A stretch of DNA of 64,000 nt. Source: Flavobacterium sp. JAD_PAG50586_2. GTDB lineage: Bacteria > Bacteroidota > Bacteroidia > Flavobacteriales > Flavobacteriaceae. Below the pieces are notes generated by a model that was not told the origin of the DNA, ran no database searches, and was given only the letters and a program-made list of their open reading frames with translations. The DNA lies in the NCBI GenBank assembly GCA_023213215.1, contig CP096136.1, forward strand, positions 3,224,001-3,288,000. The letters are read 5' to 3'. Position numbers and translations under genes: made by a program. This document shows, in pieces, positions 47,191 to 55,963 of this stretch (position 1 is its first letter; each line of letters opens with the position of its first letter).

Positions 47191-47949
47191 ATGAAAATCG
47201 TTATTTCGCCAGCCAAATCGTTGGATTTTGAGAAAGAACTTCCAACAAAAACCTATTCTGAACCGCAGTTTTTAAAACAAGCAGCCACCATACAGCGCAC
47301 CCTTAAAAAGAAAAAACCAAAGGCATTGTCTCAGCTTATGGATATTTCCGATAAGTTAGCCGAACTGAATTGGCAGCGCAACCAGGAATGGAATGTGCCC
47401 TTTACCCAGGAAAATGCCAGGCCGGCCGTTTATACTTTTGATGGCGATGTTTACCAGGGTTTAGATATCCATACTTTACCCGAAGCCAAATTAGACGATT
47501 TGCAGGACAAACTACGTATCCTCTCCGGATTGTATGGTTTGCTTAAACCGTTGGATTTAATGCAGGCGTATCGCTTGGAAATGGGAACTTCACTGCCGAT
47601 AGGGAAAAACAAAAACCTATACGAATTCTGGAAAAATACAATTACCAAACAGCTCAACAGCGAATTAAAGAAAGGGGAGTTGTTTATTAACCTCGCGAGC
47701 AACGAGTATTTCACTGCTGTGGATGCGAAAGCATTAAAAGTTCCGGTAATTACTCCGGAGTTCCGGGATTATAAAGACGGACAACTCAAGATGATCAGTT
47801 TCTTTGCCAAGAAGGCTAGAGGCATGATGGTTCGCTATATCATTGATACCGATGCAAAAACGATTGACGACCTAAAGGGATTTAACTATGAAGGCTACGG
47901 TTATGATGCCAATTTGAGTAAAGGGAATACTTTGGTTTTTACGCGGTAA
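47191..47949 (+). CDS. yaaA: Peroxide stress protein YaaA (DUF328)
   Basis: 252 residues from MKIVISPAKSLDFEKELPTK; the ten-residue in-frame extension is unlike the family. Family signatures are complete: VYTFDGDVYQGLDIHTL, LRILSGLYGLLKPLDLMQAY, RLEMGTSLP, NLASNEYFTAVD. In E. coli YaaA lowers free iron and binds DNA during peroxide stress. Confidence 0.95.
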   Translation: MKIVISPAKSLDFEKELPTKTYSEPQFLKQAATIQRTLKKKKPKALSQLMDISDKLAELNWQRNQEWNVPFTQENARPAVYTFDGDVYQGLDIHTLPEAKLDDLQDKLRILSGLYGLLKPLDLMQAYRLEMGTSLPIGKNKNLYEFWKNTITKQLNSELKKGELFINLASNEYFTAVDAKALKVPVITPEFRDYKDGQLKMISFFAKKARGMMVRYIIDTDAKTIDDLKGFNYEGYGYDANLSKGNTLVFTR

Positions 47950-47976
47950 ATATTGGTTTAAAAAACGAATTGGTCA

Positions 47977-48162
47977 TTAGGAGCGTTTCCTATAGTCTTT
48001 TATTATAAAGAAAATGGAGGCTATAAAGACCACAATATAAACCACTGCCAATGCTGGTTTTTCGAATCTTACTTTCTCAAAATCGAATTGTTTATAGATA
48101 GCTGAGCCTACAATGATGGCTATAATTGCAAAAAAAAAGTTTATTCCTTTTCGGTTTTCCAT
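47977..48162 (-). CDS. Small two-helix membrane protein
   Basis: 61 residues: helix INFFFAIIAIIVGSAIYKQF, short loop, helix ALAVVYIVVFIASIFFIIKD, basic tail KDYRKRS. Codon use and membrane layout support a real gene; no family known. Convergent with yaaA. Confidence 0.6.
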   Translation of the reverse strand: MENRKGINFFFAIIAIIVGSAIYKQFDFEKVRFEKPALAVVYIVVFIASIFFIIKDYRKRS

Positions 48163-48314
48163 GTTTTTGATTTTTGGCAGATGTTCAATTGGTTACTTTA
48201 AAATAATAGGTTTGTTTGATTGTCAAATCTAAGAAAAAATCCTTTCTGCTACTTCTTCTGCATTTTCTTTACACACTGTTAGTCTATGCATATCCCTTCT
48301 CTGGGTTTATAAAA

Positions 48315-48341
48315 TAAAAAAGCCCCAAATTATGGAGCCTT
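48315..48341 (-). terminator. Terminator after the coiled-coil gene
   Basis: Leftward stem AAGGCTCC / GGGGCTTT with two G-T pairs, then T6; begins three bases after the stop at 48345. Confidence 0.6.
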
Positions 48342-48344
48342 TCT

Positions 48345-48695
48345 TTATTTTGCGTAGAAATATTCTTCGTATTCCATTCGGGTTTCACTGGTTAGTTTTC
48401 GTTGGTCTCTTGCTAATTCCCTCATGGCTTCAACACCTTTTTTGGCACAGCGCTTCACTTTGGTTAACCTTGAGGAAAAGTCTAATAGTTTAGTGGCGTC
48501 TTCCGGACTTAGTTTCGATTTAATTTCCTCTACAAAGGAGGAAAATTCCTGGACAACTTCTTGATTTTCATCATAATCGGTTTTCAAATCATCGAGCAAA
48601 TTTTCAATTTCCCTGCTTATTTCCTTGCAGTGGTCTTCACTTTTCTTGTGAAGTTCTTCAATGATTTTCTTTTGACTGTTACCGAAAAGTCCCAT
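48345..48695 (-). CDS. Hypothetical helical protein
   Basis: 116 residues, soluble, charged and strongly helical (KKIIEELHKKSEDHCKEISR, EIKSKLSPEDATKLLDFSSR). No signal or domain recognised. Monocistronic, followed by a terminator, 102 bases from the efflux gene stop. Confidence 0.7.
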   Translation of the reverse strand: MGLFGNSQKKIIEELHKKSEDHCKEISREIENLLDDLKTDYDENQEVVQEFSSFVEEIKSKLSPEDATKLLDFSSRLTKVKRCAKKGVEAMRELARDQRKLTSETRMEYEEYFYAK

Positions 48696-48797
48696 GATTG
48701 CCTGATTTATGGTTGATGTTTGAAATCCCTAAAAACCAAATTTAAGAAATTGTTTCTTAAAAATAGACAAATTGTTAATAACTTGTAAATTAGTTAA

Positions 48798-50387
48798 TTA
48801 GTGCATCGCTTCGCTCATGTCGACTTTTGTCTTTCCTTTTTTTACCAGTAGGATAAACGGAATGCAGAACAAAAATAATAACCCTAAATAAAGGAAAATA
48901 TCCATATAAGATAGCACTGTAGCCTGTTTGGTTACGGAGAAATCCAAAACTTTATAAGCTTTTTGCAAAGCAACATCCGGACTAAATCCTTTGGACATGA
49001 AACCTCGTTGCAATGCCTGTAATCTGTCCTGTATGTTGACTTTAGTTGGATCAAGATAAGATAACAGATTCATTCGGTGTTCCTGTCCGAAACGCGCTAA
49101 AAATGTCGTGATAATGGCTATTCCGAAAGAACCACCCAGCTGACGCATCATTCCGGTAAACGCCGCTCCTTCACCAATGCTTTTTCCTTTAAGGTTAGAA
49201 AGCGATAGCGTTGTTATGGGTACAAAAAGCAATCCTAAACCAATACCACGCACAATCAACGGCCAGAACATGTGTTCTTCACCAGTATCGGGAGTCATCA
49301 TATTATGCATCCAGTAAGTAAAAATGAAGAAGGCTAAGAATCCGAGAGCCACTAGGTAAGTCTGCGGCACACCTCTTTGTATCATCTTACCGATAAAAGG
49401 CATAAAAATAGCAACGGTAATAGAACTTGGAACCAATAACAATCCAGCATCAGTTGCCGTCCAGCCTAAGATGGATTGGGTATAAATCGGAACAATGAAA
49501 GTGGAGCCATATAATCCAAATCCCATAATAAAACTCATTACAACACCTACTTTCAGGTTGCTGTCCTTGAGTACGCTTAAATTTACAATTGGATATTTAT
49601 ACACCAGTTCGCGCCAGATGAAAAAGAATAAACCTAAAAAGCTGACTACCGATAAAACACAAATTGTAGTATCGTTAAACCAATCATCCTGCTGTCCGTG
49701 TTCGAGAATATACTGCAATGAACCGATAAAAGCAGATAGCAATCCAATACCTAACCAGTCGACCTGATTGGCTTTTAGTTTTTCGCCATATTTTGGACTT
49801 CGGACAAAAGTTAAGGTCAATAAAGTTGCGATAACTCCAATAGGAACATTGATGTAAAAGATGTAAGGCCACGAAAAATGATCGACAATATAACCTCCTA
49901 AAGGCGGACCTAATGTAGGTCCAACAATTACGCCCATTCCGTAAATTGCCTGAGCCATTCCGCGTTTTTCAATGGGATAACTTTCGGTTATAATAGTCTG
50001 TGCTGTAACCAATAAGGCGCCACCACCTAAACCCTGAATAAAACGAAAAGCTACCAATTCCCAGATATTATCGGCGTTACCACACATAAAGGAAGCAACG
50101 GTAAAAATGATGATGGAAGCGGCAAAATAATTCCTTCTTCCAAACTGTTGGGAAAGCCAGCTCGTCATTGGAATTACAATAACATTTGCAATTGCATAGG
50201 CTGTAATAACCCAGGCGACATCCGTTAAGGTTGCTCCAAGGCTTCCCCTCATATTGTTGAGCGCAACGTTGACAATTGTTGTGTCCACGATTTCAAGCAA
50301 TGCGCAAAGCACGGCCGTAATCGTAATGATTGTACGGCGTAAGCCATATTCTACTAAATCTTCCTGAACTACCGTAGTTGTTGCCAT
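48798..50387 (-). CDS. DHA2-family multidrug efflux MFS transporter (EmrB-like)
   Basis: 529 residues, 14 membrane helices. DHA2 signatures: ALLEIVDTTIVNVALNNMRG, RFIQGLGGGALLVTAQ, and motif C text GMGVIVGPTLGPPLGGYIVD. Inner-membrane partner of the membrane-fusion and TolC genes just upstream. The 36-base gap to the HlyD gene is free of signals. Confidence 0.95.
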   Translation of the reverse strand: MATTTVVQEDLVEYGLRRTIITITAVLCALLEIVDTTIVNVALNNMRGSLGATLTDVAWVITAYAIANVIVIPMTSWLSQQFGRRNYFAASIIIFTVASFMCGNADNIWELVAFRFIQGLGGGALLVTAQTIITESYPIEKRGMAQAIYGMGVIVGPTLGPPLGGYIVDHFSWPYIFYINVPIGVIATLLTLTFVRSPKYGEKLKANQVDWLGIGLLSAFIGSLQYILEHGQQDDWFNDTTICVLSVVSFLGLFFFIWRELVYKYPIVNLSVLKDSNLKVGVVMSFIMGFGLYGSTFIVPIYTQSILGWTATDAGLLLVPSSITVAIFMPFIGKMIQRGVPQTYLVALGFLAFFIFTYWMHNMMTPDTGEEHMFWPLIVRGIGLGLLFVPITTLSLSNLKGKSIGEGAAFTGMMRQLGGSFGIAIITTFLARFGQEHRMNLLSYLDPTKVNIQDRLQALQRGFMSKGFSPDVALQKAYKVLDFSVTKQATVLSYMDIFLYLGLLFLFCIPFILLVKKGKTKVDMSEAMH

Positions 50388-50423
50388 TAGATGTCTTTCT
50401 TCTTTCTTCTTTTCTCTTTCTTC

Positions 50424-51503
50424 TTAATTCAAAATCACATCAACATCTGCATTCATTCCTGAGCGGAGCAATTGCAATTTATCCTTAGCATTATTTTCGG
50501 TAAAGTTGATTCTAACGGGAAGTCTTTGTACGGTTTTTACAAAGTTTCCACTGGCATTGTCAGGGGGCAAAAGGGAGAATTTAGAACCAGTAGCGGGAGA
50601 GAAGGAAACGATTTGGCCTTCAAACTCAGTTCCGGGAAAGGCATCAATTTTAAGTTTTACTTTTTGGCCTTCACGCATTTTGTTTAATTGGGTTTCCTTG
50701 AAATTGGCAATTACCCAGGTTTCGTTGTTGTTGATAATGTAAAATAAGGATTGTCCTGGCTGAACCAATTGTCCGGGTTGGATATCGACTGTAGAAACCT
50801 GTCCGTCAATGGAAGCCGTTACGACAGTGTAACCTAAATTCAGATTGGCCGCATCTAAACTTGCCTGCGCTTTTTTGATATTGGCTGCAGCCACATTAAC
50901 TTGTTTGTTGCTGACATTAGTTCTTGCCGAAGCCACATTCTTTTGAAAAGAGCTTGCTTTTTGTTGATCAATCAGAATATTTAACTGGCTTTGGGCTTCC
51001 TGTTTGGTTGCTTCTGCCTGTTCGAATTGCTGTTTGGTAATCGAATGGTTTTTGTACAGATTGCTGTAACGTTCAAAATCGTTTGACGCTCTTCTAAGTC
51101 TGATTCGGGCAGTTTCTATGCTTCCTGAGGCAGATTGAACGTTGGCTTCTGATACAGAAACTCCAGCCTGAGAAGTTCCAATATCGGCTTTAGCCACTTC
51201 TAAACTGTTTTCGGCTGCAGCCAGATTCGCTTTGGCTTCTTCAACCCTTACGAGATAATCGCTGTTGTCGATTACGAAAAGCGTATCACCTTTTTTAACG
51301 ACGTCATTATCCTTAACCAAAACTTTGGTAATATAACCCGAAACCCTTGGAATTATTGGATTCATCTTTTTAGCTACCTGAGCATCGTCTGTAGTTTCGT
51401 GCGATAGGGAGTGAATGTATTTATAACCACCATAAACTACGCCTAAAACTGCTAAGGCGATGAATATCAGTGTGAATTTTTTATTTGTTTTTTTAGCTTC
51501 CAT
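50424..51503 (-). CDS. HlyD/EmrA-type membrane-fusion protein
   Basis: 359 residues: one N-terminal helix (FTLIFIALAVLGVVYGGYKY), a biotinyl-lipoyl half (PRVSGYITKVLVKDNDVVKK), a long coiled coil (about 70-210), then lipoyl closing text (SIDGQVSTVDIQPGQLVQPG) and beta barrel. Bridges the MFS pump and the outer-membrane channel. Between tolC-like and emrB-like genes. Confidence 0.95.
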   Translation of the reverse strand: MEAKKTNKKFTLIFIALAVLGVVYGGYKYIHSLSHETTDDAQVAKKMNPIIPRVSGYITKVLVKDNDVVKKGDTLFVIDNSDYLVRVEEAKANLAAAENSLEVAKADIGTSQAGVSVSEANVQSASGSIETARIRLRRASNDFERYSNLYKNHSITKQQFEQAEATKQEAQSQLNILIDQQKASSFQKNVASARTNVSNKQVNVAAANIKKAQASLDAANLNLGYTVVTASIDGQVSTVDIQPGQLVQPGQSLFYIINNNETWVIANFKETQLNKMREGQKVKLKIDAFPGTEFEGQIVSFSPATGSKFSLLPPDNASGNFVKTVQRLPVRINFTENNAKDKLQLLRSGMNADVDVILN

Positions 51504-51516
51504 GGTTCTGTATCTT

Positions 51517-52839
51517 TTATTTTTGATTGATGTTTAATGAAGTTGTTAGTTTTCCAGAGGCAAATTGTAATTCGTAATATTTCTGAGCCACATCAGCTTT
51601 GGATAACGCCTGATTTATTTTGGATTGTAATTGTTGAAAATCAGCTTCTAATAAATCGTTAGTATCCGAAAGGCTGTTGTCGTATTTGTCTTTTACAATC
51701 CGGTAATTTTCGGTAGACTGCTCCACGGCTTTTTCATAAACCTTACTTTGTTTTAGTGAAAGGTTGTAATTTTCAGTAGCTTCAAATACTTCTTCCTTAA
51801 TCTGGTCGTTAAGCTGTGATACTGCAATTTCAGTCTGTTTAACACGGCTTTGCGCCAGTTTTACATTCTTACCATTTTTAAAAATACTCGATAAATCATA
51901 AGATAATCCAACTCCAACATTCATTGCGTTGGTAACGGTGAGTACGTTATTCAAATCAAATGCGATATATCCACCGGTTAAGGATAATGAAGGGTAATAA
52001 TTTGCTTTTGCGATTTTTATTCCGCTTTCCGCCGCTTGTTTTTTGAGCTCGAGTGATTTTAAGTCGTTTCGTTCGCCCGAACCAGGATTCCCTGCATCAG
52101 CCATGTCTCTTTTTACCGCTTCGATATCAATTTCTACCTGAGTGTTTTCGGGAAGTTTTAATAAAGTTATCAATCTGTAATTGGCAATAGCGGTGTTTTT
52201 CTTAGCGTTGTCTAATGACAGCTGTACGTTAGACTGTTGTAGCTGTGCCTTAAGCAAATCATTTCGCGCTATCAGTCCGTTTTCTTCCATTGCTGTAAAA
52301 TCCTTAACCCGTTGGTCTGCCGACTTTAAATTGTCTTCGATTAAGTCAACTGTCTGCTGTGTTTTATAAAGATTGGCAAACATTTCAACAACTTCCAATC
52401 CGATTTGTTCTTTAGAGTGCTTTTCAGAGAACGTTTCCGACTTGTACAGGCTTTCGGATTCCTTTATGGAATTCGTTAGCTTAAATCCATTAAAAACAGG
52501 CATAGATGCGTTTACCTGTCCAAGCATCAGTTGGTCCACTTTCAAAGGTTTAGCCGGTTCAGAAGAACTGTTGTTGGATTGAATATTGGAATCTACTTTA
52601 GCGCTTGAGAGTCGCATATACTGACCGGAAGCTTTTATGCTTGGGTAACGATTGTTTTTGGTAACGTCTAATTCGAGTTTGGAAGTAGCTACTTTAGCTC
52701 TTGCTAATGAGGCGGCGTCGCTTGTGTTGACTGCCATTTCAACAGCTTCTTTTAGTGTGAGGAGTTTTTTCTCCTGCGCTTGGTTTTTCCCAAAAGCCAA
52801 AAGAAGAATGGCAACGAGGAGTATTTTATTAATTTTCAT
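51517..52839 (-). CDS. TolC-family outer-membrane efflux channel
   Basis: 440 residues, signal peptide MKINKILLVAILLLAFGKNQ, then two repeats of the OEP helical hairpin (LTLKEAVEMAVNTSDAASLA; YPSLSLTGGYIAFDLNN). Eleven bases overlap with tetR, so the regulator and pump are one transcript. Confidence 0.95.
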   Translation of the reverse strand: MKINKILLVAILLLAFGKNQAQEKKLLTLKEAVEMAVNTSDAASLARAKVATSKLELDVTKNNRYPSIKASGQYMRLSSAKVDSNIQSNNSSSEPAKPLKVDQLMLGQVNASMPVFNGFKLTNSIKESESLYKSETFSEKHSKEQIGLEVVEMFANLYKTQQTVDLIEDNLKSADQRVKDFTAMEENGLIARNDLLKAQLQQSNVQLSLDNAKKNTAIANYRLITLLKLPENTQVEIDIEAVKRDMADAGNPGSGERNDLKSLELKKQAAESGIKIAKANYYPSLSLTGGYIAFDLNNVLTVTNAMNVGVGLSYDLSSIFKNGKNVKLAQSRVKQTEIAVSQLNDQIKEEVFEATENYNLSLKQSKVYEKAVEQSTENYRIVKDKYDNSLSDTNDLLEADFQQLQSKINQALSKADVAQKYYELQFASGKLTTSLNINQK

Positions 52840-53452
52840 AAACTAAGAATGCTTTGATTGTTTTTTGAATGTGTTGTGTTAGGGTAGTAATTATATAATG
52901 CTCGTATTCCGCTTCCGTTTTCAGATCAAAGATTTTCATGTATAACGGCTTGTTCATGTGGAATTGGAAGTAGGTGCCCATAATGATAGGAGGTAGAAGC
53001 GCAACGTTAATATCCTGCTGAAATTCGCCGGTATCTTGTCCTTCACGAATGATGTTTTTGAAGGTTTCTAAGTTGCTTTGCTTCATTTCGGTAAAGCTTT
53101 CAAAGTTCAATTCCCTTTTCTTTGTTGAAAATTCAAAATGGATAATTTGGTAGATGCAGCGGTTCTTGTTGATGCGGTTGATATAAAGTTCGACCATTTT
53201 ATCAACCTTGGCGAAAGGAGGGATGTTCTCGTGGTAAAGGCTTTCCAATTGAAGGCGCATGTCGGAGATTCGATTAAGTACTAAAGCCTCGAGCATTTTT
53301 TCTTTTGAACCAAAATAGTAGGATATCATTGCGACGTTGATATTTGCTTTTTTGGCAATGTCCCTAACCGAAGTTCCGTCGAAACCTTCTTCAGCAAATA
53401 ACTGCTCCGCTACCTGAAGAATCTCTATTTGCTTTTCATTAAATTCAGTCAT
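52829..53452 (-). CDS. TetR-family repressor of the efflux operon
   Basis: 207 residues. N-terminal helix-turn-helix with FAEEGFDGTSVRDIAKKANI and NVAMISYYFGSKEKMLEALV; the C-terminal ligand domain is variable. Leads the tetR-tolC-emrA-emrB operon; twin palindromes at 53482-53514 are its likely operators. Confidence 0.95.
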   Translation of the reverse strand: MTEFNEKQIEILQVAEQLFAEEGFDGTSVRDIAKKANINVAMISYYFGSKEKMLEALVLNRISDMRLQLESLYHENIPPFAKVDKMVELYINRINKNRCIYQIIHFEFSTKKRELNFESFTEMKQSNLETFKNIIREGQDTGEFQQDINVALLPPIIMGTYFQFHMNKPLYMKIFDLKTEAEYEHYIITTLTQHIQKTIKAFLVYEN

Positions 53453-53476
53453 GATTTGTTTTGTTTAAATCGGATA

Positions 53477-53514
53477 CAAAATTAAACGATTGTTTAAATT
53501 AAACGTTTGTTTAA
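53477..53514 (-). promoter_or_regulatory. Promoter and twin TetR operators of the efflux operon
   Basis: Leftward -7 TAATTTTG at 53477-53484. Two palindromes in tandem, TTAAAC-GATT-GTTTAA (53482-53497) and TTAAAC-GTTT-GTTTAA (53499-53514), start 17 bases apart; the first touches the -7. A clear -33 TTG is missing. Beyond lies about 190 bases of AT-rich DNA without a gene. Confidence 0.7.
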
Positions 53515-53701
53515 ATTCATTTTTAACATAAAATTAACAAAAATAACCACGATAGATAAATTCTATATTGACATTTTAAAGAGTTAATTATCAATAATTT
53601 AAATTGATTTATATAAACTGAATTATAGATTTATAAATTGAAGCATGTATTAATTGAGATGGTACAATGAAAACAATTTAGTCTTACTATTTCGAAGATA
53701 A

Positions 53702-54271
53702 TTACGATTCAATCCAGTTCTTTAGAATGGTTTTTCCGAATGGAGTGAGAATGCTTTCAGGGTGAAACTGGACTCCTTTTAGGTCAAATTTCCGATGTCG
53801 TAATGACATTATCTGATTAGTTTCATCAATTGAAGTGATTTCCAAAACGGAAGGAAAATCTATAGAATCAACAACCCAGGAATGATATCGTCCTACTTCA
53901 AAAGTATCTGATAAACTTGCAAATAATGATTCATCGCTTACGGTTGTAGTAACTTTTGTTGCAACGCCATGATAGACTTTTTCCAAATTGGTAAGTCTAC
54001 CACCAAAGACTTCGCCAATAGCCTGTAAACCTAAACAAATGCCGAGAATGCTTTTAGTTTCGGCATACTTTACAATTACGGCTTTAAGCAAACCTGCTTC
54101 ATCGGGAATTCCAGGTCCAGGAGAAAGGAGGATTTTATCGAATGCTTGAAGTTCGTCCAGTTCAAATTCGTCATTTCTGAAAACAGTAACGTCAGCATTC
54201 AAATCCTCTAAATAATGAACCAGATTGTATGTGAAGCTATCATAGTTATCAACAACGACTACTTTTTTCAT
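53702..54271 (-). CDS. pabA: Aminodeoxychorismate/anthranilate synthase glutaminase subunit
   Basis: 189 residues, class I glutamine amidotransferase: nucleophile Cys in LGICLGLQAIGEVFGG, catalytic His-Glu in VQFHPESILT, oxyanion LSPGPGIPDEAG. Makes ammonia for folate (PabA) or tryptophan (TrpG) synthesis. No trp or pab partner is near, so PabA or a dual role is likelier; symbol tentative. Confidence 0.85.
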   Translation of the reverse strand: MKKVVVVDNYDSFTYNLVHYLEDLNADVTVFRNDEFELDELQAFDKILLSPGPGIPDEAGLLKAVIVKYAETKSILGICLGLQAIGEVFGGRLTNLEKVYHGVATKVTTTVSDESLFASLSDTFEVGRYHSWVVDSIDFPSVLEITSIDETNQIMSLRHRKFDLKGVQFHPESILTPFGKTILKNWIES

Positions 54272-54315
54272 TTGGGTTGGAGGTATTACTTTGCAAAGAT
54301 GGGATATTTTTAAAA

Positions 54316-54348
54316 ATAAAAAACCCCGAAAATTGCTTTTCGGGGTTT
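54316..54348 (-). terminator. yceI terminator
   Basis: Stem AAACCCCGAAAA / TTTTCGGGGTTT around TTGC, with T-rich exits on both strands; 18 bases after the yceI stop and 45 bases before the pabA start. Confidence 0.85.
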
Positions 54349-54366
54349 TGATATTGATTTGTAGTA

Positions 54367-54933
54367 TTAGAACTGTAGATTCACTGCTAATTCGAAATCA
54401 TCATAAATCGCTTTGTCTCCAATGCTGTCAAAGAAACTTTTTGAGTTGTATTTGATACCATATTTGGTTCTGTCAATTTTAAGGTCTGTAGTAGCAGTAT
54501 TGCCTTTTACAGCTAAGTCAAACGTAATTGGATTTGTAATTCCTTTGATGGTCAAATCTCCTGTTACTGTGTAAACTCCATTCGCTTTTGCAGCAATTTT
54601 TTTGAATACTAAAGTAGATGTTGGATTCTTTTCCGTACCGAAGAAATCCTCAGATTTCAAGTGACCGTCTAATTTTCCTCTGTAATCACCGGAAATATCA
54701 GTTGCGGTCATAGAAGTCATGTCTACTGTAAAGTTACCTCCGGCTAATTTATTTCCCTTAAAAATCAAATTTCCTTCTTTTAGGTTAACCGTTCCGCTGT
54801 GTTCTCCAGTTACTTTTTTACCAACCCATTTGATTGTACTTTTTTCAGCGTTAACCTTTTTGGTTTGTGCAGTAGCTACTGTCGTTCCGAATGCTACTAA
54901 TAATGCAATTGCAATTGTCTTTAAATGTTTCAT
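54367..54933 (-). CDS. YceI-family lipid-binding secreted protein
   Basis: 188 residues, signal peptide MKHLKTIAIALLVAFGTTVA with cut after TAQ. YceI lipocalin-like barrel: STIKWVGKKVTGEHSGTVNL, DISGDYRGKLDGHLKSEDFF, TVTGDLTIKGITNPITF. Binds isoprenoid-type lipids in homologues. Probably in one operon with the MarR gene 76 bases upstream. Confidence 0.92.
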   Translation of the reverse strand: MKHLKTIAIALLVAFGTTVATAQTKKVNAEKSTIKWVGKKVTGEHSGTVNLKEGNLIFKGNKLAGGNFTVDMTSMTATDISGDYRGKLDGHLKSEDFFGTEKNPTSTLVFKKIAAKANGVYTVTGDLTIKGITNPITFDLAVKGNTATTDLKIDRTKYGIKYNSKSFFDSIGDKAIYDDFELAVNLQF

Positions 54934-55009
54934 TTTTTTAATGTTTAGTTATGGATTATTAATTTATTAATTATTTCTATTTTAATTTTTCTGTTTAACA
55001 TTATGTAAG

Positions 55010-55468
55010 CTATTTGATGGATCTGTATTTTTCTAGTAATACATTTAATTGCTCTAATTCATCTGCAGTAAGATTATTAGCAAAAAGCATCTCGTGTTGT
55101 ACCACAACCGGATCTAGTTCGGTGAGAATATCCAATCCTTTTTGAGTGATCATCACTTCAATTTTTCTCCTGTTTTCCGGACAGACTTCGCGTGTTACAT
55201 ATTCTTTCAGCAGCAATTTGTCAATCAGTCGGGTAGTGTTGCTGTTTTTGGCTAACATTCTTTCCTGAATAATACCTAAATTAGCGGGACAACCTTTCTG
55301 ACCTCTTAAGATGCGTAACACATTATATTGCTCTCTTGAAATATCATAAGGCTTCAGAATCTCGTGAAATTTATCTCCAATTACGTTTTGGGTATACATA
55401 AAATTGAGTATAACTTTCTTTGCAGTATCTAAGGAAACAGTAGATTTTATTACTTCTTCGATATTCAT
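55010..55468 (-). CDS. MarR-family regulator
   Basis: 152 residues: REQYNVLRILRGQKGCPANL, GIIQERMLAKNSNTTRLIDK, then the wing VCPENRRKIEVMITQKGLDI. One Cys in the helix-turn-helix lead (QKGCPAN) could sense redox but is not placed like OhrR Cys. Twin palindromes overlap its promoter. Confidence 0.92.
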   Translation of the reverse strand: MNIEEVIKSTVSLDTAKKVILNFMYTQNVIGDKFHEILKPYDISREQYNVLRILRGQKGCPANLGIIQERMLAKNSNTTRLIDKLLLKEYVTREVCPENRRKIEVMITQKGLDILTELDPVVVQHEMLFANNLTADELEQLNVLLEKYRSIK

Positions 55469-55483
55469 AATTGTTATTACAAT

Positions 55484-55528
55484 ATTTGTACGTACAAATG
55501 TAATGAGTTTTTTAATTGTATATACAAA
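55484..55528 (-). promoter_or_regulatory. Promoter and twin MarR operators
   Basis: Leftward -33 TTTG at 55525-55528, spacer 22, -7 TACATTTG at 55495-55502. ATTTGTAC-GTACAAAT (55484-55499, perfect) covers the -7 and TTGTAT-ATACAA (55516-55527, perfect) covers the -33; centres are 30 bases apart. Arrangement fits autorepression. Confidence 0.75.
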
Positions 55529-55607
55529 TATTGTGTTATTCTTTTGTTAAAATTCTAAATTGGCATAAGTTTAAGTTTGATGAGGTACATTTAATTCTGC
55601 AAAGAAG

Positions 55608-55615
55608 TATATTTG
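55608..55615 (+). promoter_or_regulatory. -7 element of the rhodanese-ndh operon
   Basis: TATATTTG fits TAnnTTTG, 19 bases before the rhodanese ATG. TTG lies about 28 bases upstream, too far for a firm call. Confidence 0.4.
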
Positions 55616-55634
55616 TTATACTAAAATTTAAATA

Positions 55635-55955
55635 ATGAATTTATCGCAACAAGATTGGAAATCAAAATTAGAGAATGACGCGGATGCTGTTATCCTTGAT
55701 GTTAGGACAGAAGAAGAATGGAATGATGGGATTATTCCCAATGCCGTTTTAAATGATATCTACAAAGGTCAGGCGTTTCTATACCGATTAGACGAACTTG
55801 ACAAATCGAAGAACTATTATGTCTATTGCAAAGCGGGCGGAAGAAGTGCTCAGGCTTGTGCTATAATGAATCAGATGGGTTTTGAAACAACCTATAATCT
55901 GGAAGGTGGTTTTAGTAACTGGAAAGGCGATGTTGCTTTTCGAGGAGAAGATTAA
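55635..55955 (+). CDS. Rhodanese-like sulphurtransferase
   Basis: 106 residues, single rhodanese domain. ILDVRTEEEWNDGIIPNAVL and active-site loop YVYCKAGGRSAQAC with Cys at about 59. Moves sulphane sulphur in the family. Eight bases before ndh, so probably co-transcribed. Confidence 0.93.
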   Translation: MNLSQQDWKSKLENDADAVILDVRTEEEWNDGIIPNAVLNDIYKGQAFLYRLDELDKSKNYYVYCKAGGRSAQACAIMNQMGFETTYNLEGGFSNWKGDVAFRGED

Positions 55956-55963
55956 TTTTAACC

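Noticed and set aside
53515..53701. Gene or RNA in the gap between tetR and pabA
   Set aside because: AT-rich, no open frame of note, no hairpin with a T run beyond the TetR operators.
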